Below, piece by piece: positions 34,891 through 44,613 of a stretch of 64,000 nucleotides of DNA (position 1 is the first letter of the stretch; the number at the start of each line of letters is the position of its first letter). Position numbers and translations under genes: made by a program. Source of the stretch: Dyadobacter linearis (GTDB lineage: Bacteria > Bacteroidota > Bacteroidia > Cytophagales > Spirosomataceae). Under the pieces are notes generated by a model. That model was not told the DNA's origin. It worked only from the letters and a program-made list of their open reading frames with translations, and did not search any database. Location of the stretch: assembly GCF_907165045.1 (NCBI RefSeq), contig NZ_CAJRAU010000004.1, positions 434,001 to 498,000 on the forward strand, given 5' to 3'.

Positions 34891-36126
34891 ATGGCGTTGA
34901 ACTATATTTTCGTAGGTTTTTTTGTCATCGCCTTTGTAATCGCCTTTCTAAAATTTGTGCTGACCGGGGATGTGCAGACATTCAAGGAGATAACCGAAGG
35001 AATGCTTAAAATGGCCGAAGTGGCGGTAATGGATATCGCATTGCCGCTGACGGGTGTTATGACATTCTTTCTTGGAATACTGAATGTGGGTGAAAAAGCA
35101 GGTATTATCAACCGGCTCGCCCGGATAATCGGTCCGTTTTTCAACAAGCTTTTCCCCGAAGTACCCAAAGATCACCCCGCGCACGGGCAGATGATCATGA
35201 ATTTCTCCGCCAATTTTCTAGGTCTGGATAATGCAGCTACGCCGTTTGGTTTACGCGCGATGCAAAGTTTGCAGGACCTGAACCCCAGCAAGGATACCGC
35301 TTCCAATGCACAGATCATGTTTCTGGTTTTGCATACTTCCGGTTTACAGATCATCCCGCTGTCCATTATCGCGCAAAGGGCGATCCTGGGTGCCGAAAGT
35401 CCCTCCGATGTTTTTATTCCCTGTGTGGTAGGTACCTACATTACTACGGTGGTGGCGATGATAATCACCGCGAGCTGGCAGCGGATCAACCTTTTTAACA
35501 GGACTATTATGCTCTGGCTGGGCAGTATCACGGCACTTTTGGCGCTACTGCTCTGGTACCTGTCCGGGTTGCCAAAAGAACAGATCGAAACGATTTCCAT
35601 TTTCGTCGGCAATTCTGTGTTGCTGGCGGTGATAGCGGGTTTTTTAGGTATTGCTTTGTATAAAAAGATCAATGTGTTCGAATCGTTTATCGACGGGGCG
35701 AAAGCCGGATTTACGACTACGGTCACTATTATTCCCTATCTCGTCGGGCTGCTCGTGGCGATCAGCGCATTCCGGGCCTGCGGGGCGATGGATTATCTGA
35801 TCGATGGTTTGAAATACCTGTTTGCATTGACGGGCATGAACACTGATTTTACAGACGCACTGCCGGTCGCATTGATGAAACCACTGAGCGGGAGCGGCGC
35901 GCGGGCTTTAATGATCGACGCAATGAAGGAATTTGGCCCCGATTCATTTGTCGGCAGACTGGTATGTATTTTCCAGGGCTCGGCCGATACAACGCTTTAT
36001 ATTGTAGCACTTTATTTCGGTTCGGTAGGTATCAAGAATACGAGATATGCGATCGTAGCTGGGCTGATTGCTGACTTTGTGGGGGTTCTCGCGGGAATCT
36101 GGCTTGGATACTTATTTTTTCACTGA
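34891..36126 (+). CDS. fused SpmA-SpmB-like nucleoside-recognition (Gate) membrane protein
   Basis: 411 residues, about 10 membrane spans. The N-terminal half (MALPLTGVMTFFLGILNVGE-like helices, then MIMNFSANFLGLDNAATPFG and AMQSLQDLN) corresponds to SpmA, and the C-terminal half (FIDGAKAGFTTTVTIIPYLV, then PLSGSGARALMIDAM, QGSADTTLYIVALYFG) to SpmB. In spore formers these are two proteins needed for spore maturation; in non-spore formers the fused form is thought to be a transporter of unknown substrate. It is a single-gene unit ending in a terminator. Confidence 0.87.
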   Translation: MALNYIFVGFFVIAFVIAFLKFVLTGDVQTFKEITEGMLKMAEVAVMDIALPLTGVMTFFLGILNVGEKAGIINRLARIIGPFFNKLFPEVPKDHPAHGQMIMNFSANFLGLDNAATPFGLRAMQSLQDLNPSKDTASNAQIMFLVLHTSGLQIIPLSIIAQRAILGAESPSDVFIPCVVGTYITTVVAMIITASWQRINLFNRTIMLWLGSITALLALLLWYLSGLPKEQIETISIFVGNSVLLAVIAGFLGIALYKKINVFESFIDGAKAGFTTTVTIIPYLVGLLVAISAFRACGAMDYLIDGLKYLFALTGMNTDFTDALPVALMKPLSGSGARALMIDAMKEFGPDSFVGRLVCIFQGSADTTLYIVALYFGSVGIKNTRYAIVAGLIADFVGVLAGIWLGYLFFH

Positions 36127-36167
36127 TTTTGCTTCATTTTCAGCATGACCCTTTTACCCCTGTTATG

Positions 36168-36200
36168 CAACCGTCCGTATAAAATGGATGGTTGTTTTTT
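36168..36200 (+). terminator. Rho-independent terminator of the SpmAB-like gene
   Basis: CAACCGTCC (36168-36176) pairs with GGATGGTTG (36186-36194), one pair being G-U, around a nine-base loop; six T residues follow. Confidence 0.8.
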
Positions 36201-36241
36201 AGCCTAAACACTAATATTGATCAACTAACTCTGGACGGCCC

Positions 36242-37735
36242 ATGTTAAAATCGTTACAAAAATCCGCACTATCACTTCTTCTAATTTGTGCGATTGTTCC
36301 AGTAGAAGCCACTTTTGCGCAAAAGGATGTGAACCAGCCTGCTAACACCTATTCGCTCGAAGATTGTATCCGCATTGCGCTCGAAACAAACCCGCAGATC
36401 AAGCAATCCGAGCTGACTGTTCAATCCAACAACAATATTTACCAGCAGTCCAAGTGGCAGCGGTGGCCGAGTATCAGCTTTAGCGCTGGCCAGGGGTTTA
36501 GTTTCGGTAGAAATATTGACCCTTTTACCAACCAGTTCGTACAGCAGAATATCAGCTCCAATAACTACCAGCTAGGTGGTCAGATCACGCTTTTCAACGG
36601 TTTTCAAATTAAGAATAATATCAAATTCAACGACGCCAATTACCAGGCAAGTGCGAAAGACCTTGACGCAGCCAGAAACGATATTATGCTCAATGTGGCG
36701 CTCTCGTATTTGCAGGTGATCACCAATCAGGAGCTGATCGAGGTGGCGCAGTTGCAGGTGAATGCATCTCAATTGCAGGTTGATCGCACCGCCAAACTGG
36801 TTGAGGCTGGAACACTGGCAGAAAGCAACCTGCTCGATCTGAAAGCGCAACTCGCCAACGATGAACTGACTTTGGTAAATGCTCAGAACAACCTGGAAAC
36901 CGCTAAACTCAACCTGAAACAATACATGAATATTTCCGGCAGCGAGGATATCAATGTGGTTAAAATAGAAGTGAAAGACCCTACATTGCAAGCTTACGAC
37001 GCTACGATCCAGGAGATTTATGAAACAGCATTAAACAATCTTCCCCAGATGCGCGCAGCCAATATGCGCATTGAAGCGGCCAAAACGAATGTGGAACTGG
37101 CCCGCGGCGCCGGAATGCCTTCCCTTACATTAAGCGGCGGTGTTTACACTACGTTTTCAAGTGCGGCGCCCAAAGAGCGTTTCGTCTCCGATGGTTCCGG
37201 GGAGTCAATCACCGAGGTAGTGTCGCCTACTGATTACATCCTTTATAATGAGGAACAACTGCCGATTGTACAGAAAGTACGCACGCCAAACGGTTCGCTG
37301 CGGACTTTCGGTTACCTGGATCAGCTTAACTTTAACAGGAACTCAGCACTTAACCTGAATCTGACAATACCCATTTTCTCCAATTTCAGGGTGAAATACA
37401 ATATCGCAAATGCGAAAATTCAGCAGAAAACTTACGAATACCAGGCACAGCAGGTACAGCTTACAATCCGCAAAAATGTGGAACAGGCTTATATTGATAT
37501 GACAAATGCGGCCAAGCGGTATTCGGCAACTGCGAATCAGGTGCAGGCTTTGGCGGAAACTTTCAGGGTGTCGCAGGTGCGTTTCGATGTGGGGGCGATC
37601 AATTCTGTGGAATTCAATATTGCCAAAGCCAATCTCGACCGGGCCAACGGAAATCTGGTCCAGACCAAATATGACTACGTTTTCAGGACCAAGATCCTCG
37701 ATTTCTACATGAACCGACCGCTTTCAGATTTTTGA
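36242..37735 (+). CDS. TolC family outer-membrane efflux protein
   Basis: 497 residues with a signal peptide (LLLICAIVPVEATFAQ). It shows the two-fold TolC architecture: long amphipathic helices rich in Gln, Ala and Asn (LQVNASQLQVDRTAKLVEAG, ESNLLDLKAQLANDELTLVN; repeated near 440-480 as VRFDVGAINSVEFNIAKANL) and short strands. SLEDCIRIALETNPQIKQSE is the usual N-terminal signature. It forms the trimeric outer-membrane channel of an efflux or type I secretion complex. The membrane-fusion gene follows after 60 bases. Confidence 0.92.
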   Translation: MLKSLQKSALSLLLICAIVPVEATFAQKDVNQPANTYSLEDCIRIALETNPQIKQSELTVQSNNNIYQQSKWQRWPSISFSAGQGFSFGRNIDPFTNQFVQQNISSNNYQLGGQITLFNGFQIKNNIKFNDANYQASAKDLDAARNDIMLNVALSYLQVITNQELIEVAQLQVNASQLQVDRTAKLVEAGTLAESNLLDLKAQLANDELTLVNAQNNLETAKLNLKQYMNISGSEDINVVKIEVKDPTLQAYDATIQEIYETALNNLPQMRAANMRIEAAKTNVELARGAGMPSLTLSGGVYTTFSSAAPKERFVSDGSGESITEVVSPTDYILYNEEQLPIVQKVRTPNGSLRTFGYLDQLNFNRNSALNLNLTIPIFSNFRVKYNIANAKIQQKTYEYQAQQVQLTIRKNVEQAYIDMTNAAKRYSATANQVQALAETFRVSQVRFDVGAINSVEFNIAKANLDRANGNLVQTKYDYVFRTKILDFYMNRPLSDF

Positions 37736-37795
37736 TAAAAACATTACCCTCTGTCCTATTTCAATAAACAATCATTAATTGTAACCCCAAATTGT

Positions 37796-39223
37796 ATGGC
37801 ACGTAAATCTTCGAAACGAATCTGGTGGATTACAGCAGGTCTTGTATTACTTCTCATCGCCGGTTTGTTTGGAGCGAAACAGGCGGGCTACATAGGCAAG
37901 CCGAAAACCACGGAGGTTGAATATGCAACTGTGGGAAAAACGGATATTATCGAAAGGGTAACTGCGTCCGGCAAAGTACAGCCCGAGGTGGAGGTAAAGC
38001 TGAGCCCCGATGTATCCGGTGAAATTATCAGTCTGAATGTAGCTGAGGGCGATTCAGTTTCCAAAGGTCAGTTACTCTTGAAGATCCGCCCTGACAATTA
38101 TGAATCACTCATGGCGCGCGCCCAGGCTTCGGTTAACTCGAGTAAAGCAAATTATGAGCAGACCAAAGCGATGGTAGCGCAGGCAGAAGCGAGACTGGTG
38201 CAAGCAAAAGCCAATTTTGACAGAAATAAAAAACTTTACAACGACAAAGTAATCTCGGCCGCAGATTTCGAACAATTTTCCTCCACTTATGGCGTAGCCC
38301 AGCAGGAACTTGAATCAGCGAAGGCGAACGTATCGGCGGCGCTATACAATATCAAAAGTGCCGAGGCAGGTATGCGCGACGCAGCCGAAAACCTTAGGAA
38401 AACGAGCATATTCGCTCCTGTTAGCGGTATTATCTCGCTGCTGAATGTGGAAGCCGGCGAGCGCGTGGTAGGTACTTCGCAAATGGCCGGTACCGAAATG
38501 ATGCGCATTGCCAACCTGGCCAATATGGAAGTGCGGGTGAATGTTAATGAAAACGATATTGTGCGGGTTTCACTTGGCGACACCGCTGAAATCGATGTGG
38601 ACGCTTACAGCTCGTCCGGGCGCAAGTTCAAGGGTATTGTGAAGGAAATTGCAAATACAGCAGCCGGGCTGGCTTCTTCCTCGGCTTCCGGGTCGTCGCT
38701 ATCCAGCACTTCTGCGGATGCAGTGACGGAATTTGAAGTGAAGGTGAAGATATTGAATGAATCTTTCAGTGATTTGATGTCGTCGCGTTCGAAAAAATCC
38801 TATCCCTTCAAGCCGGGTATGACAGCTTCGGTTGATATTATCACCGACCGTAAGAACGGCGTTGTTTCGGTTCCGATCGCGGCTGTGACGACACGTAGTA
38901 ACACACCTCCCGCAGCCCAGCCGGAAGGTCCGCCGCAGGAAAATGCGGAGTCGGAAGAAGATGATAAAAAGCCTAAGAAGGAAGTGGCTATCAAAGAGGT
39001 TGTTTTCGTGGATGTGAACGGAAAGGCGGAGTCGAGAGAAGTGAAAACGGGTATCAGCGATTTTGAAAACATCGAGATTCTTTCCGGCCTGAAACCTGGC
39101 GACAAGATCATTTCCGGACCTTACATTGCCGTGTCTAAAAATCTAAATAATGGCGACCTGGTAGAAAAAAAGAAGGAAGATGTGAAAAAAGACGAAAAAA
39201 AATCAAATGAAAACGCAAACTGA
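37796..39223 (+). CDS. periplasmic adaptor (HlyD/MacA-like membrane fusion protein)
   Basis: 475 residues. An N-terminal membrane anchor (WWITAGLVLLLIAGLFGA) is followed by split biotinyl-lipoyl halves (ASGKVQPEVEVKLSPDVSGE at about 55 and FAPVSGIISLLNVEAGERV at about 205), a coiled-coil hairpin between them, beta-barrel and membrane-proximal domains, and a Lys/Glu-rich tail ending in KKDEKKSNENAN. It should link the TolC-like channel to an inner-membrane pump. MacA-type adaptors normally have a MacB ABC transporter gene next; none follows here, as a terminator and gpsA come next. Confidence 0.9.
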   Translation: MARKSSKRIWWITAGLVLLLIAGLFGAKQAGYIGKPKTTEVEYATVGKTDIIERVTASGKVQPEVEVKLSPDVSGEIISLNVAEGDSVSKGQLLLKIRPDNYESLMARAQASVNSSKANYEQTKAMVAQAEARLVQAKANFDRNKKLYNDKVISAADFEQFSSTYGVAQQELESAKANVSAALYNIKSAEAGMRDAAENLRKTSIFAPVSGIISLLNVEAGERVVGTSQMAGTEMMRIANLANMEVRVNVNENDIVRVSLGDTAEIDVDAYSSSGRKFKGIVKEIANTAAGLASSSASGSSLSSTSADAVTEFEVKVKILNESFSDLMSSRSKKSYPFKPGMTASVDIITDRKNGVVSVPIAAVTTRSNTPPAAQPEGPPQENAESEEDDKKPKKEVAIKEVVFVDVNGKAESREVKTGISDFENIEILSGLKPGDKIISGPYIAVSKNLNNGDLVEKKKEDVKKDEKKSNENAN

Positions 39224-39270
39224 TACGTTGTAAAAAAGTAATAAGTTCGATTTAGTTTAGGTTAAAAAGG

Positions 39271-39303
39271 AAAATCCTTGCGGCTTTGCTGCAAGGATTT
39301 TTT
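39271..39303 (+). terminator. Rho-independent terminator of the tolC-like/adaptor operon
   Basis: AAAATCCTTGC (39271-39281) and GCAAGGATTTT (39291-39301) form an 11-bp perfect stem with a nine-base loop and a T-run. It lies 47 bases after the adaptor stop. The rest of the 39224-39514 gap has an imperfect ACC-GGCCC/GGGCC-GGT hairpin at 39462-39500 just before gpsA and nothing else clear. Confidence 0.88.
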
Positions 39304-39514
39304 ATGCTTAAACACTGAGGTTGTAAGTAAGATGTTAGAAATCAGCGGTTTATTTGATTTCGTCTTAAAAGCTTCGAAAGCCTCTGCAAATGCTCCGCCG
39401 AAAGCTCCGCAAAAACAATAGCCCCATTTTTGTAGTTTCTGTCAAAAACTTCTCATTTTTGAAACCGGCCCTGAACGTGATATTTCGGGCCAATTGGTTT
39501 AGAACATTTTCTGC

Positions 39515-40522
39515 ATGAGTTTTTTAAATGGAACAAAAATAGCCGTAATAGGCGGCGGCAGCTGGGCAACTGCGCTGATCAAGATATTGTGCGAACAAAA
39601 CAATGTACAGATCCGCTGGTGGCTCCGCAATCAGAAAGATATTGAGCACATCCGCAAGTACCACCACAATCCGAGCTACCTCAGCGACGTGGTATTACAG
39701 CCGAAAAAAATCAAAGTTTTCGAGAAAACGACCGACGCCGTAAAAGGAGCAGATTATGTGATCCTGGCTGTTCCCGCGGCATTTATAGAAGAAGCTTTGC
39801 AAGATCTTTCCGTCAAACATTTACAGGGAAAAAGGATTGTGTCTGCAATTAAGGGAATGATCCCGGGGCAGAATATCCTGATCACCGACTGGGCTTCCGA
39901 AAGATTTGGTATCGAACTGAAAGATACCTGTGTGATCGCCGGCCCCTGCCACGCCGAGGAAGTGGCGCTCGAAAAACAGTCTTACCTTTCCATTGCCTCC
40001 ACCGAATGCCCGGCAGCGGAGGATTTTGCCAAATTAATGACCTGCCGCTACGTAGCCGCCAATCCGCTCGACGATCTGTACGGGGTGGAATATGCCGCGA
40101 TCATGAAAAATATCATTGCATTGGCCTGCGGTATCACACACGGTTTGGGTTATGGAGACAATTTCCAGGCTGTACTTGTATCGAATGCAATGCAGGAAAT
40201 CGGAAACCTCGTTACTGCGCTTGATAAACGCGAGCGGAACCTCAGTTCTTCTGCCTATCTCGGAGACCTGCTCGTAACTGCCTATTCGCAATTCAGCCGG
40301 AACAGGCTGTTTGGAAATATGATCGGGCGCGGATATAGTGTGAAGGTGGCGCAGCTGGAAATGAAAATGATCGCGGAGGGATATTATGCTACCAAAAGTA
40401 TCTACGAAATCAACAAATTATATCACGTCAACCTGCCGATCACGCACGCCGTTTACAGGATCCTGTACGAAGAGCAGGCGCCGGGAATGGTAATGGACGA
40501 TTTGAAGAAAGTGTTGAAGTAA
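39515..40522 (+). CDS. gpsA: NAD(P)-dependent glycerol-3-phosphate dehydrogenase
   Basis: 335 residues, normal GpsA length. The Rossmann motif IAVIGGGSWATALIKIL is at the N-terminus, YVILAVPAAFIEEAL and VSAIKGMIP follow, and the active-site region is AGPCHAEEVAL with GVEYAAIMKNIIALACGI (the catalytic Lys in MKN). It reduces dihydroxyacetone phosphate to sn-glycerol-3-phosphate for phospholipid synthesis. It stands alone between two plus-strand genes with a terminator before it. Confidence 0.94.
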   Translation: MSFLNGTKIAVIGGGSWATALIKILCEQNNVQIRWWLRNQKDIEHIRKYHHNPSYLSDVVLQPKKIKVFEKTTDAVKGADYVILAVPAAFIEEALQDLSVKHLQGKRIVSAIKGMIPGQNILITDWASERFGIELKDTCVIAGPCHAEEVALEKQSYLSIASTECPAAEDFAKLMTCRYVAANPLDDLYGVEYAAIMKNIIALACGITHGLGYGDNFQAVLVSNAMQEIGNLVTALDKRERNLSSSAYLGDLLVTAYSQFSRNRLFGNMIGRGYSVKVAQLEMKMIAEGYYATKSIYEINKLYHVNLPITHAVYRILYEEQAPGMVMDDLKKVLK

Positions 40523-40579
40523 TAGCCCGTTTCCTTCGCAAAAAGGTATTTTCCAAACATCGTATCCTAAAACTATAAT

Positions 40580-41695
40580 ATGCGTATTACAAAAAATCTC
40601 TCTGCCGGACTGGCAGCGTCGCTTTTAGCCGGTACTATATTTCTCACTTCCTGCAACTCAAAAACTTCGGAAACGGCGATGGAAGAAGTGGCCGATTCGC
40701 TGTCATCGGATAAAGAATTCGTCTTTGGCGACGACCGCCCGTTCCCGCAATGTCACGCATCGACATTGGTCCGCCTGGACGATGGCCAGTTCCTGATCGC
40801 GTGGTTTGGCGGCACCGAGGAAAAGAACCCGGATGTGGGTATCTGGTTGTCAAAAGGCAGGCCTGGCAAATGGAGTACGCCCGTGGAAGTTGCTAAGATC
40901 CGGGAAGACGCACACTGGAATCCAGTCCTGCAAAAAACGGCGGACGGGAAAGTTATCCTGTATTTCAAAGTGGGCAAAGAGATCGCGCATTGGGAAACGT
41001 GGGTGAAAACATCTACCGACAATGGGAATACCTGGTCGGAAGCTTACGAGCTTGTGAAAGGAGATAAGGGTGGAAGAGGCCCGGTTAAAAATAAATTGAT
41101 AGAACTCTCAAATGGCGACTGGCTGGCCGGTTCTTCGAATGAAATAAATCGGTGGGAGGTATTTGTGGACAGAAGTACGGACAAAGGTAAAACCTGGAAA
41201 GAAAGTCCCTATTTCAAGATCGATACAATGCAAATCAAAGGAAAAGGCGCCATTCAGCCCACGCTTTGGGAATCTGAACCTGGAAACGTTCATATGCTTG
41301 TGCGTACAACCGGAGGCGTGATCGCACGCAGCGATTCAAAAGATTATGGCAAAACCTGGTCTGAGATCAAAAAAACCGATCTGCCAAACCCGAACAGCGG
41401 CATTGATCTGGCTAAACTCACGGACGGAACATTGGTACTTGCCTACAATCCCGATAACGAAAACTGGGGCTCGCGCTCACCGCTTTCGCTGATCATGTCC
41501 TATGATAATGGAAAGAACTGGACCGATAAACTGGATATTGCTACCGGCAAAAAAGAGGATGAATATTCTTACCCGGCGATTGTCAGCTTCGGCGATTCTG
41601 TGGCAGTTACTTATACCTATAACCGCCAGAAAATCGCATTCTGGTCAGGTAGTAAAAAGGAAATTGTGGAGCTTGCTAAAAAGGGCAAAAACTAG
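40580..41695 (+). CDS. sialidase-family lipoprotein with Asp-box repeats
   Basis: 371 residues. A lipoprotein signal ends FLTSC (Cys 25). Four Asp boxes (S-x-D-x-G-x-x-W) can be seen: STDNGNTW, STDKGKTW, SKDYGKTW and SYDNGKNW, spaced about 60 residues apart as in a six-bladed sialidase propeller. The early FPQCHASTLVRLDDGQFLIAWFGG resembles the BNR family of predicted exo-sialidase-like enzymes in Bacteroidota. True sialidase activity is not shown; the arginine triad cannot be assigned with confidence. Its stop shares CTAG with the convergent helicase gene. Confidence 0.83.
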   Translation: MRITKNLSAGLAASLLAGTIFLTSCNSKTSETAMEEVADSLSSDKEFVFGDDRPFPQCHASTLVRLDDGQFLIAWFGGTEEKNPDVGIWLSKGRPGKWSTPVEVAKIREDAHWNPVLQKTADGKVILYFKVGKEIAHWETWVKTSTDNGNTWSEAYELVKGDKGGRGPVKNKLIELSNGDWLAGSSNEINRWEVFVDRSTDKGKTWKESPYFKIDTMQIKGKGAIQPTLWESEPGNVHMLVRTTGGVIARSDSKDYGKTWSEIKKTDLPNPNSGIDLAKLTDGTLVLAYNPDNENWGSRSPLSLIMSYDNGKNWTDKLDIATGKKEDEYSYPAIVSFGDSVAVTYTYNRQKIAFWSGSKKEIVELAKKGKN

Positions 41696-42834
41696 TAGCC
41701 CATCAGTTCCAGATCGTAAGATTCGAACATTTCGACTTGCTTACCCATTTTTTTCTGGATGATCTTAAAATGGTGCACATCTTCGGGGCAGATCAGCGAA
41801 ATCGCCTGTCCCGAAGCTTCGGCCCGCCCGGTCCGCCCGATCCTGTGTACATAATCCTTGGGCGAGCGCGGCAGCTCGAAATTGATCACGTAAGGCAGAA
41901 ATTGAATATCAATACCCCGCGCCACCAGATCAGTTGCTACCAGCACCGTTAGTTTTCCCGATTTAAACTTATTCAAAGCCTCGGTCCGCGCACCCTGGCT
42001 TTTTTTGCTGTGCATCGCCATCGCCTGAATGCCATTTTTGTTTAGCTTTTCAACCAGATTGTCGGCAGTTCTCGTGGCGGAAACGAAGACCAATACCTGC
42101 TGCATTTCCTGTGTTTTGATCAGATATCTCAACAAAGGCCCGCGGCGGTCGGGATCGACGAAATAGGCGGTTTGTTTGATCTGGTCAATATGCTGCTCTT
42201 CCTCTTCAATCTCAATACGGACCGGATCTTTAAGCTGCGTTTTGTTGATCTGGTCGATTTCGTCGCCGAGTGTCGCAGAAAAGAGAATGCTCTGCCTGTT
42301 TTTGGGCAAAAGGAAAAAGATATCCTTCATTTCCTCCGCAAAGCCCAGGTTCAGCATTTTATCTGCTTCATCCAAAACCAGGATCTGAGTTTGAGAGATA
42401 TTGAGCGCCTTGTATGAAAGCAGATCCAGTAATCTTCCCGGCGTGGCTACCAATATCTCAACTCCTTGCAGGCCAATCATTTGAGGGTTGATAGAAACGC
42501 CGCCATAAACCGCCATCGTTTTCACCTTACGAGGTAACCTCTCTCCAAAAGTCTGAAAAACAACACCTACCTGAACCGCGAGCTCTCTTGTGGGTACCAG
42601 GATCAATGCTGAAATGTGCCGGTTTGCCGCAGCTGGTTTATTTTGAAACAATTCCAGAATAGGCAAAACAAAACTGGCTGTCTTTCCCGAACCCGTTTTC
42701 GCAATGCCCAAAACATCATTTCCTTTCAATATGGCAGGAATTGCAGCCTCCTGAATAGGGTAAGGTTGAGTATAATTCTGTTCAGCAATGGTTTTTAGTA
42801 ATGGTTCAGACAAGCCAAGAGATTCGAAAGACAT
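41692..42834 (-). CDS. DEAD-box RNA helicase
   Basis: 380 residues, the minimal two-RecA-domain core with almost no C-terminal extension. Motifs in order: Q motif region (FESLGLSEPLLK, YTQPYPIQEAAIP), AKTGSGKT (I), PTRELAVQ (Ia), TPGRLLDL (Ib), VLDEADKML (II), LFSATL (III), VFVSAT (IV), VATDLVARGIDI (V) and HRIGRTGRAE (VI). It remodels RNA, probably in ribosome assembly or mRNA decay. A TATCTTTG on the minus strand (42874-42881) is a likely -7 box, though its -33 partner is not at the ideal distance. Confidence 0.95.
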   Translation of the reverse strand: MSFESLGLSEPLLKTIAEQNYTQPYPIQEAAIPAILKGNDVLGIAKTGSGKTASFVLPILELFQNKPAAANRHISALILVPTRELAVQVGVVFQTFGERLPRKVKTMAVYGGVSINPQMIGLQGVEILVATPGRLLDLLSYKALNISQTQILVLDEADKMLNLGFAEEMKDIFFLLPKNRQSILFSATLGDEIDQINKTQLKDPVRIEIEEEEQHIDQIKQTAYFVDPDRRGPLLRYLIKTQEMQQVLVFVSATRTADNLVEKLNKNGIQAMAMHSKKSQGARTEALNKFKSGKLTVLVATDLVARGIDIQFLPYVINFELPRSPKDYVHRIGRTGRAEASGQAISLICPEDVHHFKIIQKKMGKQVEMFESYDLELMGY

Positions 42835-42961
42835 AAGGTTTCAGCCGGTTAATCGGATTTTTTAGAAAGAGGGCAAAGATACCATTACCTGTAAACAAAT
42901 TGGTCAAAACGTCTGGCCTTCGCCTGATACAGCACATTACGAACATTTTTCTCCTTATAAT

Positions 42962-44554
42962 ATGTCTTACAATCGCCGGGAGTTTTTACAGCAATTAGGA
43001 TTTGGGGCCCTGCAACTGGGCGTATTGAGTGCAATACCTGCATCCTCCTGGGCGGCAGCGCCTTCTTACGGTCAGCTGGTGAGAAGTTCTCCGGAAACTC
43101 AGGGGATTTCCGCCAAAGGAATACTTGATTTTGTAAATGCGGTGGAAGCCGAAAAATTGAATCTGCACAGTTTAATGGTATTGCGGCAGGGAAAAGTGGT
43201 GGCCGAAGGGTGGTGGGCACCTTATAATCCTGATTTGCGGCACACTTTATATTCGCTGAGTAAAAGCTTCACATCCACCGCGATCGGACTGGCTGTGGCC
43301 GAAGGAAAATTGAAGGTGGACGATAAGGTAGTCTCCTTTTTCCCGGAAGATAAACCCGCTACGATCAGCGCCAATCTGGCTGCAATGCGGGTGAAAGACT
43401 TGCTCACAATGTCGACCGGGCACGATAAGGATACGACGGGATCGGTTCGCGGGGGCGATAGCAAGAACTGGGTGAAGTCATTTCTGGCGCTGCCGGTCGA
43501 GCACGAGCCGGGGACTTTCTTTGTGTATAACAGCGGCGCTACCTATATGCTTTCTGCCATTATCCAGAAACTCACGGGGCAAACGCTTCTGGAATATCTC
43601 AAACCCAGATTATTCGATCCGCTGGTGATCGAGGGAATGGATTGGGAAGTGGACCCGAACGGGATCAATACCGGTGGCTGGGGATTAAGGTTGAAGACGG
43701 AAGATATTGCCAAGTTTGGCCAGTTATATCTTCAGAAGGGCGAGTGGAATGGAAAGCAGTTGCTTCCTGCAGCCTGGGTTGAAGAAGCTACCCGCTCGCA
43801 TATTCAATCCAAAGGCGGCTCGCGGCCAAAGGAGGAAAATGACTGGCTGCAAGGTTACGGCTATCAGTTCTGGCGGTGCCGGAATGACGCTTACCGCGGC
43901 GACGGGGCTTACGGGCAGTATTGCATCGTGCTTCCGAGAGAAGATATGGTCGTTGCGATTACGAGTGAAACCGGCAATATGCAGGCGATCCTGGATCACG
44001 TATGGAACCACATATTGAAATCGGTAAAAAGTACCCGCGTTCCTTCCGATAAAGAGGAGGTGGCGCAGTTGCAGAAAAAGTTGACTACCCTCGCATTGCC
44101 CCTTACCGCCGGTAAGCCAGCCGCCGACCTGGCAGCAAAGCTGAAAGAGAAAAGTTATACTATTGCTGACAATAGCCTGAATATCAAGAAAGTATCCTTT
44201 GATTTTGACAAAGGCTGGTGTCTTTTCCGATTACAGGATGATAAGGGTGAGCATTTAATGGTGAACGGACTTGGCAACTGGAAAGTAGGGCTGACAGATC
44301 TTTCAACCATGCCATTGAAACTGGTACTGACGCCGGTACCAGGCGAGAAAAGGACGAAGGTAGCCTGTAACGGAGCATGGGTCGACGACAGTACATTTGA
44401 AATGACCTGGCGGTTTATAGAAACGGCGCATTACGAAACGGTGCAATGCAAATTTGAAGGAGATAATGTACAGATCGAGTTCAAAAGAAGCCTGGCGATT
44501 CTCGGAAATACCAAAGATGCGCGGCCGGTTTTAAAAGGAAAAGCTTCGGCCTGA
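42962..44554 (+). CDS. exported beta-lactamase-fold serine hydrolase (class C-like)
   Basis: 530 residues. A Tat-type signal (NRREFLQQLGFGALQLGVLS, cut near ASSWAAAP) is followed by the serine beta-lactamase/penicillin-binding fold: nucleophile motif SLSKS (S-x-x-K, in LYSLSKSFTSTAIGLAVAEG) and the second motif YNSGATYML (Y-x-S). The C-terminal 150 residues are an extra beta-rich domain of a kind seen in these Bacteroidota hydrolases. It is probably an esterase or peptidase acting in the periplasm rather than a resistance enzyme; substrate unknown. Confidence 0.87.
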   Translation: MSYNRREFLQQLGFGALQLGVLSAIPASSWAAAPSYGQLVRSSPETQGISAKGILDFVNAVEAEKLNLHSLMVLRQGKVVAEGWWAPYNPDLRHTLYSLSKSFTSTAIGLAVAEGKLKVDDKVVSFFPEDKPATISANLAAMRVKDLLTMSTGHDKDTTGSVRGGDSKNWVKSFLALPVEHEPGTFFVYNSGATYMLSAIIQKLTGQTLLEYLKPRLFDPLVIEGMDWEVDPNGINTGGWGLRLKTEDIAKFGQLYLQKGEWNGKQLLPAAWVEEATRSHIQSKGGSRPKEENDWLQGYGYQFWRCRNDAYRGDGAYGQYCIVLPREDMVVAITSETGNMQAILDHVWNHILKSVKSTRVPSDKEEVAQLQKKLTTLALPLTAGKPAADLAAKLKEKSYTIADNSLNIKKVSFDFDKGWCLFRLQDDKGEHLMVNGLGNWKVGLTDLSTMPLKLVLTPVPGEKRTKVACNGAWVDDSTFEMTWRFIETAHYETVQCKFEGDNVQIEFKRSLAILGNTKDARPVLKGKASA

Positions 44555-44613
44555 CCTGCGTATATTTCACATTGCTTGAAAACAAACTTTTATCCAAATC
44601 AAAAATCCATTTT

